Notes: generated from the sequence alone by a model not told the origin. A stretch of DNA of 64,000 nt from Bradyrhizobium erythrophlei (GCA_900129675.1 FSRD01000002.1:496001-560000); one strand, 5' to 3'. Shown: positions 1 through 8,929, counted from the first letter of the stretch. Made by a program: numbers and translations.

Positions 1-382
1 TCTCGCCTTCGTAATCGAAGCGCTCGGATTCCAGCGGACGGATCATCGGCTGGCCGCCGCCGACCTGGCTGTTGGCAAAGCGGGTAAAGATCATCGGATG
101 CGGCGGCGTCGGATGACCGCTTTCGGCGAGATGCGTGGCGTAGTTGACGCCGATGCAGAAGATCTTGTCCGGATCGGGCACGGTCGGCAGCAGTTCGATG
201 TCTTTCAGGGCGTAGTCCGCCCGTTCGCCCTGCAAGGCCTTGAGTTCGTCAAGCGATCCCTTCGCTAGCAGTGTCTTGAGTGTGGGATAGCCCTTGAGCC
301 GCTTTGCAACGTCGATCACGCCTGCGTCCGTTACGATGCCGTAGCTTGCCGCGCCGGCCGCCTTGAAACTTGCGATCTTCAT
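1..382 (-). CDS. Fumarylacetoacetate hydrolase family protein, C-terminus cut by window edge
   Basis: The reverse strand from ATG at 382 gives MKIASFKAAGAASYGIV and later IFCIGVNYATHLAES, the N-terminal cap and the start of the FAH fold (family consensus GxNYxxH). Family members are metal-dependent hydrolases or decarboxylases that cleave acyl-pyruvates or related 2-oxo acids in aromatic and sugar catabolism. Only about 127 residues of a typical 280 are present, so the metal ligands lie outside the window. The start codon overlaps the stop of a 61-codon upstream frame by 4 nt (ATGA), which suggests translational coupling if that frame is real. The family is well supported; the substrate is unknown. 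Confidence 0.85.
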   Translation of the reverse strand, partial: MKIASFKAAGAASYGIVTDAGVIDVAKRLKGYPTLKTLLAKGSLDELKALQGERADYALKDIELLPTVPDPDKIFCIGVNYATHLAESGHPTPPHPMIFTRFANSQVGGGQPMIRPLESERFDYEGE

Positions 383-564
383 GATTGAACACCTTCTTCG
401 ATGGTTGAAACATAGGGGGCGATAGGAAACACGATCTCGCCCGAGCGTATGGGAACGCAGGCGGGCGGAAAATCCTGATGGAAGCGGGCGCCGAGTGCGC
501 TGGCATGGTCGAGAGAACTTTCGAGATGGTCCATCGCGCCTGAAGGCAAATCGTGCAGCACCAT
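379..564 (-). CDS. Possible 61-aa leader protein coupled to the FAH gene
   Basis: This short frame starts at ATG 564 and ends in an ATGA overlap with the FAH start. No domain is recognised. There is no signal peptide or membrane segment, and the composition (several His and Asp) is unremarkable. The 4-nt overlap and the position downstream of a palindrome-bearing promoter region favour a real coupled gene. It could also be the 3' remnant of a longer lost gene, because an in-frame stop lies only nine codons upstream of the ATG. Confidence 0.3.
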   Translation of the reverse strand: MVLHDLPSGAMDHLESSLDHASALGARFHQDFPPACVPIRSGEIVFPIAPYVSTIEEGVQS

Positions 565-607
565 CAGGCTCCATGGCTGTGTGCGGCATTTTCAGCTATC
601 GTCAATC

Positions 608-621
608 GAAAATCGATTTTC
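608..621. promoter_or_regulatory. 14-bp perfect palindrome, candidate operator
   Basis: GAAAATCGATTTTC reads the same on both strands and lies about 45-60 nt upstream of the first leftward start codon. A second perfect palindrome, TACCATGGTA, follows at 623-632. The position fits an operator for the leftward FAH unit. No matching regulator gene is adjacent, so the binding protein is unknown. Confidence 0.4.
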
Positions 622-694
622 TTACCATGGTACCGTGGTTGCCTTATCGTGACGGGGCGGAACATATCCGCGATGGCTCGCGTCCGATCGCAGG

Positions 695-2656
695 CTAGGC
701 TGCTTGCGTCGTCCGCGGCTTTTTCTGGTTGAGCAAGGCGAGAATCTGGTCGGCTGCCATCGGTCGGCCGACGAGATAGCCCTGAACTTCGTCGCAGTCG
801 GTCTGACGCAGATACTCGAGCTGATCAGCCGTTTCGACGCCTTCCGCCACCACGCCGATCCGCAGGTCTTGCGCCAGTCCGATCACCGATTTCACGATCG
901 CCGCACAATCCGGCTGTTCCAGCATGTCACGGATGAAGGACTGATCGATCTTGATGCGGCTCAAGGGCAATTTTCGCAAGTAAGTCAGCGACGAGAACCC
1001 CGTCCCAAAATCGTCGAGGGCCACGGTCACTCCCAATTGCAGGAGTGAATTCAGGATCGAGGATGCCGATCCGTATTTGGAAATCAGCATCGATTCGGTG
1101 ATTTCGATTTCAAGCCGGCTGGGTGAAACCCCGGCTTGGGCGAGCGCCTGCACGGTGGTCTGCAGAATGCCCATGTTACGAAATTGAGCCGCGGAGAAAT
1201 TCACGGCGACCCTGATGTCATCCGGCCAATTCGAAAGCGCCAAACAGGCGCGCTGGACGACCCATTCGCCAATCTGGTGGATCAGTCCGGTCTCCTCGGC
1301 AATTGGAATGAATTCACTTGGTGGAACGAGTCCGCGCACGGGGTGCTGCCAACGCAGCAGTGCCTCGAAGCCGGTTATCCGGTTGGCGCGTAGATCGAGA
1401 AACGGCTGGTACACGAGAAACAGCTCGTTCCGCGCGACGGCTCCTTCCAGATCCCGCTGCAACGCACGGCGGTCGCGCGCCGATTTGTCGTCGCTGGCCT
1501 CGAAGAAGCGGATCGTGCCCGGCCCCGATTTCTTGGCGCGATAGAGCGCGATGTCGGCATGTTTCAGGAGATCGTGGGGCGTGTTGCCGTCTCGCGGTGC
1601 CAAAGCAATTCCGATACCGGTGGCACCGGCGATCTCGAATCCCTCGATCAGGAACGGATCGGCAAAGGCGGCGACGAACCGTTCGGCGATCTCGAATGCG
1701 TGTTCCGGCCTGGTCAGATTTGCCATGATCAGCGCAAATTCATCCCCGCCGATGCGCGCGACGTGTTCGGCCGCCCGCGTGCACCGTCGTAACCTTGCCG
1801 CCACTTGAACGAGAAATTCATCGCCGGCGGGGTGGCCGAACCTGTCGTTCACCTCCTTGAAGCGATCGAGGTCGAGCAGGAGGACGGCGAATTCCTCGCC
1901 GGAATGATCCAGCCTCCGCAAGGCGCCTTCGAGGGTCTCGTTGAAGGCAACGCGGTTTGGCAGGTGCGTCAGGGGATCCTGACGGACGGTCCTCTCGGCC
2001 TCGATCTGGTCAATGATGCGTCGCGTGAATGCGAAGGAATTCGCGAACACGCCGCGCAGAAGCACGCTGCCGTAGACCACGACCAGAATAGCCACCAGCA
2101 AATAAACGAAATCACCGTTCCTGCCGAGGCAGATGGCCGTACCCAGAAAGATCGGCGCCGTGTAGGCGATGGCCGCTACCGGGATCGTGGCGAAAGCGAA
2201 TGCGCCGCCCGCCAGCATCCCGGCGCAAAGACAGGTGATCACCAATTGTGCGCCGTCGGAGGCATCGGCGAAGAAGGCCACCGGGACTATTCCCCAGGCG
2301 GTCCCGAGAATGAGTGCGTTTCGCACCAGCCGGTGCATGGCCCGGCGGGATACGAATTGCGGCTTTGCGATCCGTCGCGATGAATGCGCTTGCCAGCCGA
2401 AGAACAGGGCGCCGCCGGTTACCGCAGCCGCCCAGATCAGGGCCATGTTTCTGTCGGGCGAATGCCACAGCGCTATCGCGAGCACGATCGCGTTGCAGGC
2501 GTTGGCCAGCATGATGCCCAGCGAATAGCCAAGTACGAGGCAAATCTGCTCGGCACGGATGTGACCCGCGAGGACTTCATCCGTCGATGGTCCACCGAAC
2601 ACCGCCAGATCGCCGGCGAACAGTCTGGTGAAATAGGAACCTAGATACGATCGCAT
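695..2656 (-). CDS. Membrane-anchored GGDEF-EAL protein (c-di-GMP synthase/phosphodiesterase)
   Basis: A 653-aa protein is predicted from ATG 2656; the frame is open to 2869, but the first 71 codons are not membrane-like and this ATG begins the conserved part. About five or six hydrophobic segments lie between residues 33 and 205. A GGDEF domain follows, with the intact active site RIGGDEF at about 302-307, then an EAL domain with EALLRW at about 431 and DDFGTG at about 548-553. Both catalytic signatures are intact, so it may make or degrade cyclic di-GMP. The usual RxxD inhibitory site before GGDEF reads RAAE, so classical product inhibition may be lost. It stands alone, with no partner gene nearby. 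Confidence 0.93.
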   Translation of the reverse strand: MRSYLGSYFTRLFAGDLAVFGGPSTDEVLAGHIRAEQICLVLGYSLGIMLANACNAIVLAIALWHSPDRNMALIWAAAVTGGALFFGWQAHSSRRIAKPQFVSRRAMHRLVRNALILGTAWGIVPVAFFADASDGAQLVITCLCAGMLAGGAFAFATIPVAAIAYTAPIFLGTAICLGRNGDFVYLLVAILVVVYGSVLLRGVFANSFAFTRRIIDQIEAERTVRQDPLTHLPNRVAFNETLEGALRRLDHSGEEFAVLLLDLDRFKEVNDRFGHPAGDEFLVQVAARLRRCTRAAEHVARIGGDEFALIMANLTRPEHAFEIAERFVAAFADPFLIEGFEIAGATGIGIALAPRDGNTPHDLLKHADIALYRAKKSGPGTIRFFEASDDKSARDRRALQRDLEGAVARNELFLVYQPFLDLRANRITGFEALLRWQHPVRGLVPPSEFIPIAEETGLIHQIGEWVVQRACLALSNWPDDIRVAVNFSAAQFRNMGILQTTVQALAQAGVSPSRLEIEITESMLISKYGSASSILNSLLQLGVTVALDDFGTGFSSLTYLRKLPLSRIKIDQSFIRDMLEQPDCAAIVKSVIGLAQDLRIGVVAEGVETADQLEYLRQTDCDEVQGYLVGRPMAADQILALLNQKKPRTTQAA

Positions 2657-2877
2657 CCCTGACCCGGTGGGCTTGGCCCCAACGTTGGCCTCGGATGTGA
2701 AAATTCGCTGCAAACCTTTGACAAAATATGAATTATTGAGCCCGCCCGGCGTCACAGCGCCAGGTTGTGGCTTCACGTCTGCGACATAGGTAACAAATCG
2801 ATACAAATGCCGCCCGTGCCGGCAGGACGCAATCTGACAGCGCTGGAGGCAATTCCGCGCGCGGAACAATCCGGAGT

Positions 2878-3243
2878 TCAGCCGGCCATTTGCTTCGGGT
2901 CGTAGAAGAAGCGTTCCTCGATCAACTGATCGCCGCGCCAGGTCTGCCAGGCGATTTCCTCCAGCACCCGCACGGTGCCGTTGGCGCTGGTGAACGTGAA
3001 TTTCCAGCGTGCTGCAACAGTATCGCCGTCAATCAGGCTTGGTCCGATGCGTTGCGCCTCGATCTTAGGGAATGCTGCCATCACGCCGCGCTCCTTCGTC
3101 ATCAGCGTGTCGCGGCCGATGACGGGCTCGGCGGTGTTTTCCCGCGTTGAGGCGTCGGGCGCGTAGAAATGCTCGATCGCGCCGACATAGTCGCCGGCTT
3201 CGACCAGTGCAACAAAACTCTCGACAATTTGGCGGTCTGGCAT
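2878..3243 (-). CDS. SnoaL-like / NTF2-fold protein
   Basis: This 121-aa protein has the layout of the SnoaL-like NTF2 superfamily: an N-terminal helix (IVESFVALVEAGDYVGAIEHFY), a curved beta sheet, and VAARWKFTF and QTWRGDQLIEERFFYDP near the C-terminus. Such proteins are small cone-shaped enzymes or ligand binders; the exact reaction cannot be read from sequence. It diverges from a TetR gene across a 112-bp gap holding inverted repeats, so it is probably repressed by that regulator. Confidence 0.82.
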   Translation of the reverse strand: MPDRQIVESFVALVEAGDYVGAIEHFYAPDASTRENTAEPVIGRDTLMTKERGVMAAFPKIEAQRIGPSLIDGDTVAARWKFTFTSANGTVRVLEEIAWQTWRGDQLIEERFFYDPKQMAG

Positions 3244-3274
3244 CGATACGTCCTCTCGACCATGGGCGACATAA

Positions 3275-3310
3275 ACCGACTTGTGGTCGGTAAATACCGA
3301 CCGGTGGTCG
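3275..3310. promoter_or_regulatory. Two adjacent inverted repeats, candidate TetR operator
   Basis: ACCGAC-N5-GTCGGT at 3275-3291 is followed by CGACC-N3-GGTCG at 3298-3310. Both are dyads built on the same CCGAC/GTCGG core. They sit midway between the divergent SnoaL and TetR genes, where an autoregulatory TetR protein usually binds. Confidence 0.55.
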
Positions 3311-3355
3311 AAAAGTCAACTGGCCGCCGCGACGAAGTTCGACTAGAAAAGCGCG

Positions 3356-3943
3356 ATGGCAAAACAGGCAGAGCGGCGCGCCGCCACCACGGAAGCAATC
3401 CTGAAAGCTGGACGCCGGCTGTTCGGCGAGCAGGGCTTTGCCGCCACGACCATGGACGACATCGCGGAAGCCGCGCGGGTGGCGAAGGGCGCGGTCTATC
3501 ATCACTTCGCGACCAAAGAGACGGTGTTCGAGGCGGTGTTCGACCAGGTCTCGCGCGATCTCGTGCTGGAGATCGATCGCGCCGCACGAACCGAAAGGGA
3601 CGTGCTGGCGGCAATGGTCACGGGCACGCAGCACTATTTCGCGGCTTGCGCGAAAGGAGATACCTGCCAGATCATCCTGCGCGATGGTCCGGCCGTACTG
3701 GGCTGGGAGCGCTGGCGTGAAATCGACGCGCGGCATTTCGGCGGCAAGATTCCGCGGGCTCTCGCTACGGCGATGGATGCAGGGTTGATCGCACGCCAAC
3801 CTGTGGAGCCGCTCGCGCGGCTGCTGCTTGGCGCCGTAACGGAAGCCGCCGTCGCCTGTGCGGGCCGATCCGATGTTCTAAAAGCCGGTGGCGAATATAG
3901 CCGCGCCTTCAAATCGCTGCTCGAAGCGCTCCGGCTGCGGTGA
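3356..3943 (+). CDS. TetR/AcrR family transcriptional regulator
   Basis: A 195-aa protein. Residues about 8-55 form the TetR helix-turn-helix (ILKAGRRLFGEQGFAATTMDDIA, then AKGAVYHHFATKETVFEAVF). The C-terminal half is a variable helical ligand-binding domain. It is divergent from the SnoaL gene, with dyads in the gap, so self-repression and control of the SnoaL gene are likely. The ligand is unknown. Confidence 0.93.
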   Translation: MAKQAERRAATTEAILKAGRRLFGEQGFAATTMDDIAEAARVAKGAVYHHFATKETVFEAVFDQVSRDLVLEIDRAARTERDVLAAMVTGTQHYFAACAKGDTCQIILRDGPAVLGWERWREIDARHFGGKIPRALATAMDAGLIARQPVEPLARLLLGAVTEAAVACAGRSDVLKAGGEYSRAFKSLLEALRLR

Positions 3944-4026
3944 TTTGCAAAGATTCACCCTCGACAACTCTCGGCCATGGCTTATATAGTTCGCATGCGA
4001 AATAAAATGCGAAAGTCCGGACAGAA

Positions 4027-4467
4027 GTGAATTCCCGTCACGATCGCCGGCTGGTGTTTCTGCTCAGCGTCGCGCAGCGCCGGCTGCAGCGCTGGGTGGC
4101 GGCGCGGACGCAGGATAGCGGCGTGACCGCTGCACAATCCGGGTTGCTGTTCATCCTCGGCCAGCGCGACGGTGTGCTGATCGGCGAGGCGGGCGCGGCG
4201 CTCGATTTGGGTCCGCCCGGTATCAGCGGACTGGTGGACCGGATGACGGCGGCGAACCTGATCAGGCGGCGCGCCGATCCGGATGATGGGCGCGCGTGGC
4301 GCCTTTGGCTGACGCCTACAGGCCGCGCGGCGCTCGCGCAGGCGAAGGCCGGGCTTGCCGAGATCAACGCGCGCCTTACCGGTGGATTTACCGAAGCCGA
4401 AATCGACGTCGTCGCGCGCTGGCTCACCAGTTTGCAAACCAGATTTCCCAGAGGAGAAGACCAATGA
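4027..4467 (+). CDS. MarR family transcriptional regulator
   Basis: A GTG start at 4027 gives 146 residues with a winged helix: a dimerisation helix, GLLFILGQRDGVLIGEAGAALDLGPPGISGLVDRM as recognition helices, then the wing (RRRADPDDGRAWRLWLTPTG). The stop overlaps the start of the enoyl-CoA hydratase-like gene by ATGA, so the two are cotranscribed and translationally coupled. It probably controls that gene in response to an acyl-CoA or aromatic ligand, as is common for MarR proteins fused to crotonase operons; that is inference. Confidence 0.9.
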   Translation: MNSRHDRRLVFLLSVAQRRLQRWVAARTQDSGVTAAQSGLLFILGQRDGVLIGEAGAALDLGPPGISGLVDRMTAANLIRRRADPDDGRAWRLWLTPTGRAALAQAKAGLAEINARLTGGFTEAEIDVVARWLTSLQTRFPRGEDQ

Positions 4468-5246
4468 CCGAGCATATCAAGATTGCAAACGACGGCGGGA
4501 TATTGAGCCTGACCATGGCGCGGCCCGACAAGAAGAACGCGCTGACCAATGCGATGTATGGTGCGCTGGCCGACGCGATTGAGGCCGCGGAGACTGACCC
4601 CGCCGTCCGCGTCGTGCTGATCCGGGGCGAGGGCGACATGTTCACGGCCGGCAACGATGTCGGCGAGTTCGCGGCGATTGCCGCCGGAAATGTTCAGGGC
4701 GAACGGCATGTCAGCCGATTCCTTCAATCGCTCGCACGATCGAGCCGCCCGCTGGTCGCCGCCGTGCAAGGCCGCGCCGTCGGCATCGGCACCACGATGC
4801 TGCTGCATTGCGACCTCGTCGTGCTCGCCGACGATGCGCTGCTATCGACGCCGTTCGTCAGCCTGGCGCTGGTGCCGGAAGCCGCTTCCAGCCTGCTGAT
4901 GCCGCTGCGTATCGGTTATGCGCGCGCTTACGAGATGTTCGCGCTCGGCGAAGCGGTGGATGCCAGCTCCGCACTCGCCTGGGGGCTCGCCAACAGGGTC
5001 GTTCCAATGGACAAGCTCGATAGCGAGGCGAGGGCGCTGGCCGGGCGTCTGGCCAAGCAGCCGGCGGGCGCGGTCTCCACGACCAAGCGGCTGATGCGGA
5101 ATCCGGAAGTGCTGATGGCGCAGATCCTGGCCGAGAGCGAGCAGTTCGCGGCACGCCTGAAAACCGTGGAGGCGCGTGAGGCGTTTACGGCGTTCGCCGA
5201 GCGCCGGCCGCCGGACTTCCTGAAGCTCGCGAAGCAACCGGTGTGA
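4464..5246 (+). CDS. Enoyl-CoA hydratase/isomerase (crotonase) family protein
   Basis: A 260-aa crotonase starts at ATG 4464, behind a GAGGAGA ribosome site inside the marR 3' end. MFTAGNDVGEF forms the acyl-CoA oxyanion loop, and GRAVGIGTTMLLHCD the second loop. The first catalytic Glu of hydratases is replaced here by Thr, while the second is kept in LVPEAASS. That pattern is typical of enoyl-CoA isomerase-type members rather than true hydratases. A role in fatty-acid or aromatic beta-oxidation under MarR control is likely. Confidence 0.9.
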   Translation: MTEHIKIANDGGILSLTMARPDKKNALTNAMYGALADAIEAAETDPAVRVVLIRGEGDMFTAGNDVGEFAAIAAGNVQGERHVSRFLQSLARSSRPLVAAVQGRAVGIGTTMLLHCDLVVLADDALLSTPFVSLALVPEAASSLLMPLRIGYARAYEMFALGEAVDASSALAWGLANRVVPMDKLDSEARALAGRLAKQPAGAVSTTKRLMRNPEVLMAQILAESEQFAARLKTVEAREAFTAFAERRPPDFLKLAKQPV

Positions 5247-5282
5247 TCGCCGCGGCCGGGGCGTACATTGCGCCCTGGCCCC

Positions 5283-5325
5283 AAGAAATCATTTTTCAAG
5301 AAATCACTTTTCAAGAAATCACTTC
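5283..5325. repeat. 15-bp tandem repeat, about 2.8 copies
   Basis: The unit AAGAAATCAYTTTTC is repeated at 5283, 5298 and, partly, 5313. It lies between the convergent crotonase and GlcG-like genes and runs over the GlcG-like stop codon. The low-complexity expansion probably arose by slippage; no function is evident. Confidence 0.8.
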
Positions 5326-5792
5326 TTGATGTCGGCGGCGACGAGCACGCGATGGTCGCGCAACAGGTCTTGCAAGGCCTGCAGCGCCGCCACGCCGCAT
5401 TTCGTATCCTGCTCGCCATTGCCGCCGCTGAGCCCGATGCCGCCGACGACTTCGTCGTCGACGACGATCGGAAAACCGCCGACGAACACCGCGAACTTGC
5501 CTTCAAAGCTCCATTGGATACCGAACGCCTCGTTGCCGGGCAGCGCAGGTCCGTTCGGCGCCTGGTTGAACAGATGTGTGGAGCGCTTGTGTCCTGCGGC
5601 GGTGAACGCCTTGTTCCAGGCGATCTGGGGGCCAGTGACGCGCGCGCCATCCATCCGTTCGAGCGCGAGCGGATAGCCGCCCTCGTCGGTCACGCACACC
5701 GTCTCCAGCACGCCGATCTCGGCGGATGTTTTGATGGCCGCGGCGACCATGTGGCGGGCCTCGGCGAGTTCCAGCTTGAATGAACGTCTCAT
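5319..5792 (-). CDS. GlcG/HbpS heme-binding-fold family protein
   Basis: A 157-aa DUF336 (GlcG/HbpS) protein. Visible family marks are VCVTDEGGYPLALERMDGA, AWNKAFTAAGHKRST and GGFPIVVDDEVVGGIGLSGGNGEQD. Relatives bind heme or corrinoids, or sit in glycolate and aldehyde oxidation operons; the substrate here is unknown. It lies 45 nt after the aldehyde dehydrogenase stop on the same strand, so it probably closes the leftward transporter-dehydrogenase operon. Confidence 0.88.
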   Translation of the reverse strand: MRRSFKLELAEARHMVAAAIKTSAEIGVLETVCVTDEGGYPLALERMDGARVTGPQIAWNKAFTAAGHKRSTHLFNQAPNGPALPGNEAFGIQWSFEGKFAVFVGGFPIVVDDEVVGGIGLSGGNGEQDTKCGVAALQALQDLLRDHRVLVAADIKK

Positions 5793-5837
5793 CGCTTTGT
5801 TTCCAGATGTCGATTGGGGCCGGCGGTCCGGCGCGGC

Positions 5838-7337
5838 TCAGCTGCCGCGATAGACCGTCTTGATCTGCGTGTAGAATTCCAGTCCGGTGCGGCCGGACTC
5901 GCGAAACGTCGACGTGCTCGACCGCTTCAGGCCGCCGAACGGCGCGTTGATCAGGTTGCCGGTCGTGGTGCGGTTGATCTTCACCGTTCCGGATTGAATG
6001 TCATTGGCGAAATCCTGCATGACCCGCGGATTGCGGGTCACGATCGCGGCCGACAGCCCGTATTCGGTGTCGTTGGCCTTGGCGATCGCATCCGCATAGC
6101 TGTCGACTTCAATGATCGCGATGACGGGACCGAAGATCTCCTCGCGCGCAATCGTCATCTGCTGGGTGACGTCGGTGAAGATCGCCGGCGAGACATAATA
6201 GCCACCGTCATAGCCGGCGCCGGTGAGCCGCTCGCCGCCGCACAGCAGCGTCGCCTCGCGTCTGCCGATCGCGATGTAGCGCAGCACCGTCTCGAGCTGC
6301 TTTGCGGTCGCCAGCGGCCCCATATCCATGCCGGGCGCAAGGCCGCTGCCGATCTTCATTGCCTTCACCTTGGCGACGAGTTTCGCGGTGAATTCGGCGC
6401 GCACCTGTTTCATCACCAGCACCCGGCTGGTGCCGGTGCAGGCCTGGCCTGCCAGCGAGAGACCGCCCTTGACGGTCAGGTCGACAGCCTGATTGAGGTC
6501 GGCATCGTCCATCACGATCAACGGGTTCTTGCCGCCCAATTCCATCTGGGTACGGGTGGTGAACCCCACCGATCGGCAGATATGCTCGCCGGCCGCGGTC
6601 GATCCGGTGAAGGAGATCGCGCGGATGACCGGCGGCTCGGTAATGGCCGCACCAATCTCGCCGGCCCTGCCGGTGATGAAGTTGAGGACGCCCTTCGGCA
6701 GCCCGGCGACCGCCAGCGCCTCGGCCAGCCGATAGCCGCTCAACGGCGCGTCGGATGACGGCTTGAAGACGACCGTATTGCCGGTGATGAGCGCGGGCGC
6801 GATCTTGCGGGCCGGTATCGAGACCGGGAAGTTCCACGGCGTGATGACCGACACGACCCCGAGCGGCTCGCGCAGGGTATAGACGGTCATGTCGGCATCG
6901 TCGTTCGGAAACACCTCTCCCGTCAACGACTGGCCTTCAACCGCGTAAAATCGCAGCGTCTGCGCTGAGCGCAGCACTTCATCCCGCGCGAGGTTGAGCG
7001 CCTTGCCCATTTCCCGCGTCATCTCCCGCGCGGTCCGGTCGGCGTGCGCCTCGAGATGATCCGCGGCGCGGTTGAGGATCGCAGCGCGCTTGGAGACCGA
7101 TGTCTTCTTCCAGGCCTCGAACGCAGCGGATGCCGCGTTCACGGCGAGGCACGCATCCGCCGCGGTAGATGCCTGAAAACGGCCGACGATGTCGGCGCTG
7201 TCGGCGGGATTGGCGTTGTCGAATGGCTGTTTCGACGAGCTTTGCACCCACTCACCATTGATCAGGTTGCGGAACTCCTCGACATCGGTGGCACTCACAA
7301 CGGAAGCCCGCGCATCCCGCATCGCCATGTCACGCAT
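5838..7337 (-). CDS. NAD(P)-dependent aldehyde dehydrogenase
   Basis: A 499-aa ALDH-superfamily enzyme. The start at 7337 has a GGGAGCGG ribosome site and begins just after the transporter stop; an upstream in-frame extension only overlaps the transporter. It has LINGEW at the N-terminus, TPWNF (Asn about 169), ELGGKNP with the general base Glu about 266, and GQACTG with catalytic Cys about 300, so it should be active. It probably oxidises the aldehyde made by the neighbouring diiron oxygenase or imported by the transporter. The exact aldehyde cannot be read from sequence. Confidence 0.94.
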   Translation of the reverse strand: MRDMAMRDARASVVSATDVEEFRNLINGEWVQSSSKQPFDNANPADSADIVGRFQASTAADACLAVNAASAAFEAWKKTSVSKRAAILNRAADHLEAHADRTAREMTREMGKALNLARDEVLRSAQTLRFYAVEGQSLTGEVFPNDDADMTVYTLREPLGVVSVITPWNFPVSIPARKIAPALITGNTVVFKPSSDAPLSGYRLAEALAVAGLPKGVLNFITGRAGEIGAAITEPPVIRAISFTGSTAAGEHICRSVGFTTRTQMELGGKNPLIVMDDADLNQAVDLTVKGGLSLAGQACTGTSRVLVMKQVRAEFTAKLVAKVKAMKIGSGLAPGMDMGPLATAKQLETVLRYIAIGRREATLLCGGERLTGAGYDGGYYVSPAIFTDVTQQMTIAREEIFGPVIAIIEVDSYADAIAKANDTEYGLSAAIVTRNPRVMQDFANDIQSGTVKINRTTTGNLINAPFGGLKRSSTSTFRESGRTGLEFYTQIKTVYRGS

Positions 7338-7351
7338 TGTTCCGCTCCCTT

Positions 7352-8896
7352 TCATTGCCAGATCAGGACGGCGCAGATCGTCGACGCCACCAGTCCCGTG
7401 ACAACCGGGATCATTACGGTCTGAACGATCTGGAACACCGGCACGCGTGCGAACCCGGCTACCGCGATCAGCGACGACCATGCCACCAGCGCGCCGCCGC
7501 CCGTCCATACCGCGCCCATCTGGCCGACGGCGGCGAGCGTCGCCGGATCGAGCCCGACCCCCGGCGCCAATGCACCCGAGAGCGAGCCGGTGAGCGGCAG
7601 GCCGGCGAAACCGGAGCCATCGATGCCAGTGATCATACCGGCGATCAGGACGCCGAAGGCGACGAACACCTGATTATGCGGAATCCAGCCCTGCGCCGCC
7701 TGAACGAGTTCGAACAGCAGATTCGGCGCCTGCGCCGCGGGAACGCCGAGAATGGGCGAGGACAGGCCCTGCTCGGCGCCGAGAAAGAAGAAGCCGGCAA
7801 TCGGCAATACCGAGCCCATGGCCTTGAACGCGAAGACGAAGCCTTCGGTGACATGGTCGGCGCTGGCATCGAGGAATTTGCGCAAATTGTCGGTAACGAA
7901 CGATGCGCAGATCATCAGGACCGCAGCGACGCCGCCGACCAGCGCGGCCGCGTCGCCGCCCTTGAGATCATGGCCGATGCCGGCCTTCGCGAGCACCATC
8001 ACCACGATCACGCACAGGAAAGCGAGCGGCGTGGCGACGGCGAAGAACTTGGACCATGCCTCCCGGCGGCTCGGCAGGGAAGCAAGCTCCTTGTCGATCT
8101 GCGCCTGGGTCGCGAACGGTTTCTGGCCTTCGGCGGTCCCGCGCGCAATCTCGGCCTTGTCGAAAGTGCCTTCCTCCTCGACCCGTGCCAGTTCGCCATT
8201 GACGGACTGCGCCTGCCAACGTTCGAGCAGCCTGTCGTCCGGCTTGGTGATCGACTTGCGGATCGACAGATAAGCCAACACCATCGCGATCACGCCTGTG
8301 ATCAGCGACAGCACCAGTGCCCGGTCAGCCACCGTGGCGGCGCTGACTGCGATGCCGGCAGCCTTGGCGCTGATCCCGGGGGCTACGCCGATGACGTAGT
8401 CGGACGAGAGCGCCATGCCCTGTCCGGCGATCGCGATGGCGAGGGCGCCGCCGAGCGGCGGCAGGCCGGCTGCGATCGCTGCCGGCAACAGCACGGCCGA
8501 AACCAGCGGCACCGCGGGCGTCGGCCAGAAGAACAGCGAGATAACGTAGGTGATGGCGGCGAGGACGAAATAGGCGGTGTGCCCGTTCTTCATGACCGCG
8601 CGAAACGGCTCGACCATGCGGATGTCGGAGCGCAGCACCTTGAGTGCGTTCAACAGCGCCGTCATCAGCGCGATGACCAGAAAGATATTGAAGAGTTCCT
8701 TGGCGGCGGTGAAGCTGGCGTTGAAGATGCTGGCCAGCGCCGAAACCGGACTATGCGTCCAGGCGAGCGCGACCAGGAACGTGGCGATCACCGACGGCAC
8801 GACGACGTTGGCGCGCCAGATCATCGTCAGGACGATGGTGACGACGCCGAACAGGTAAACCCAATGCGCGGAGACGATCGGAACGTGCTGTTGCAT
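7352..8896 (-). CDS. Multi-pass membrane transporter (ion-transporter superfamily-like)
   Basis: A 514-aa integral membrane protein from ATG 8896, with GGGAGCAG upstream. It has about a dozen hydrophobic helices, a charged central cytoplasmic loop around residues 225-275, and Gly-rich re-entrant-like segments (GQGMALSSDYVIG, ITGIDGSGFAGLPLTG) reminiscent of organic-acid/H+ symporters. The family could not be pinned down. It is 14 nt upstream of the aldehyde dehydrogenase and divergent from the diiron-oxygenase operon, so it is probably the uptake system for that pathway's substrate. Confidence 0.75.
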   Translation of the reverse strand: MQQHVPIVSAHWVYLFGVVTIVLTMIWRANVVVPSVIATFLVALAWTHSPVSALASIFNASFTAAKELFNIFLVIALMTALLNALKVLRSDIRMVEPFRAVMKNGHTAYFVLAAITYVISLFFWPTPAVPLVSAVLLPAAIAAGLPPLGGALAIAIAGQGMALSSDYVIGVAPGISAKAAGIAVSAATVADRALVLSLITGVIAMVLAYLSIRKSITKPDDRLLERWQAQSVNGELARVEEEGTFDKAEIARGTAEGQKPFATQAQIDKELASLPSRREAWSKFFAVATPLAFLCVIVVMVLAKAGIGHDLKGGDAAALVGGVAAVLMICASFVTDNLRKFLDASADHVTEGFVFAFKAMGSVLPIAGFFFLGAEQGLSSPILGVPAAQAPNLLFELVQAAQGWIPHNQVFVAFGVLIAGMITGIDGSGFAGLPLTGSLSGALAPGVGLDPATLAAVGQMGAVWTGGGALVAWSSLIAVAGFARVPVFQIVQTVMIPVVTGLVASTICAVLIWQ

Positions 8897-8929
8897 GGTC
8901 GGCTGCTCCCCAAAAGAACAGGCGCAGTT

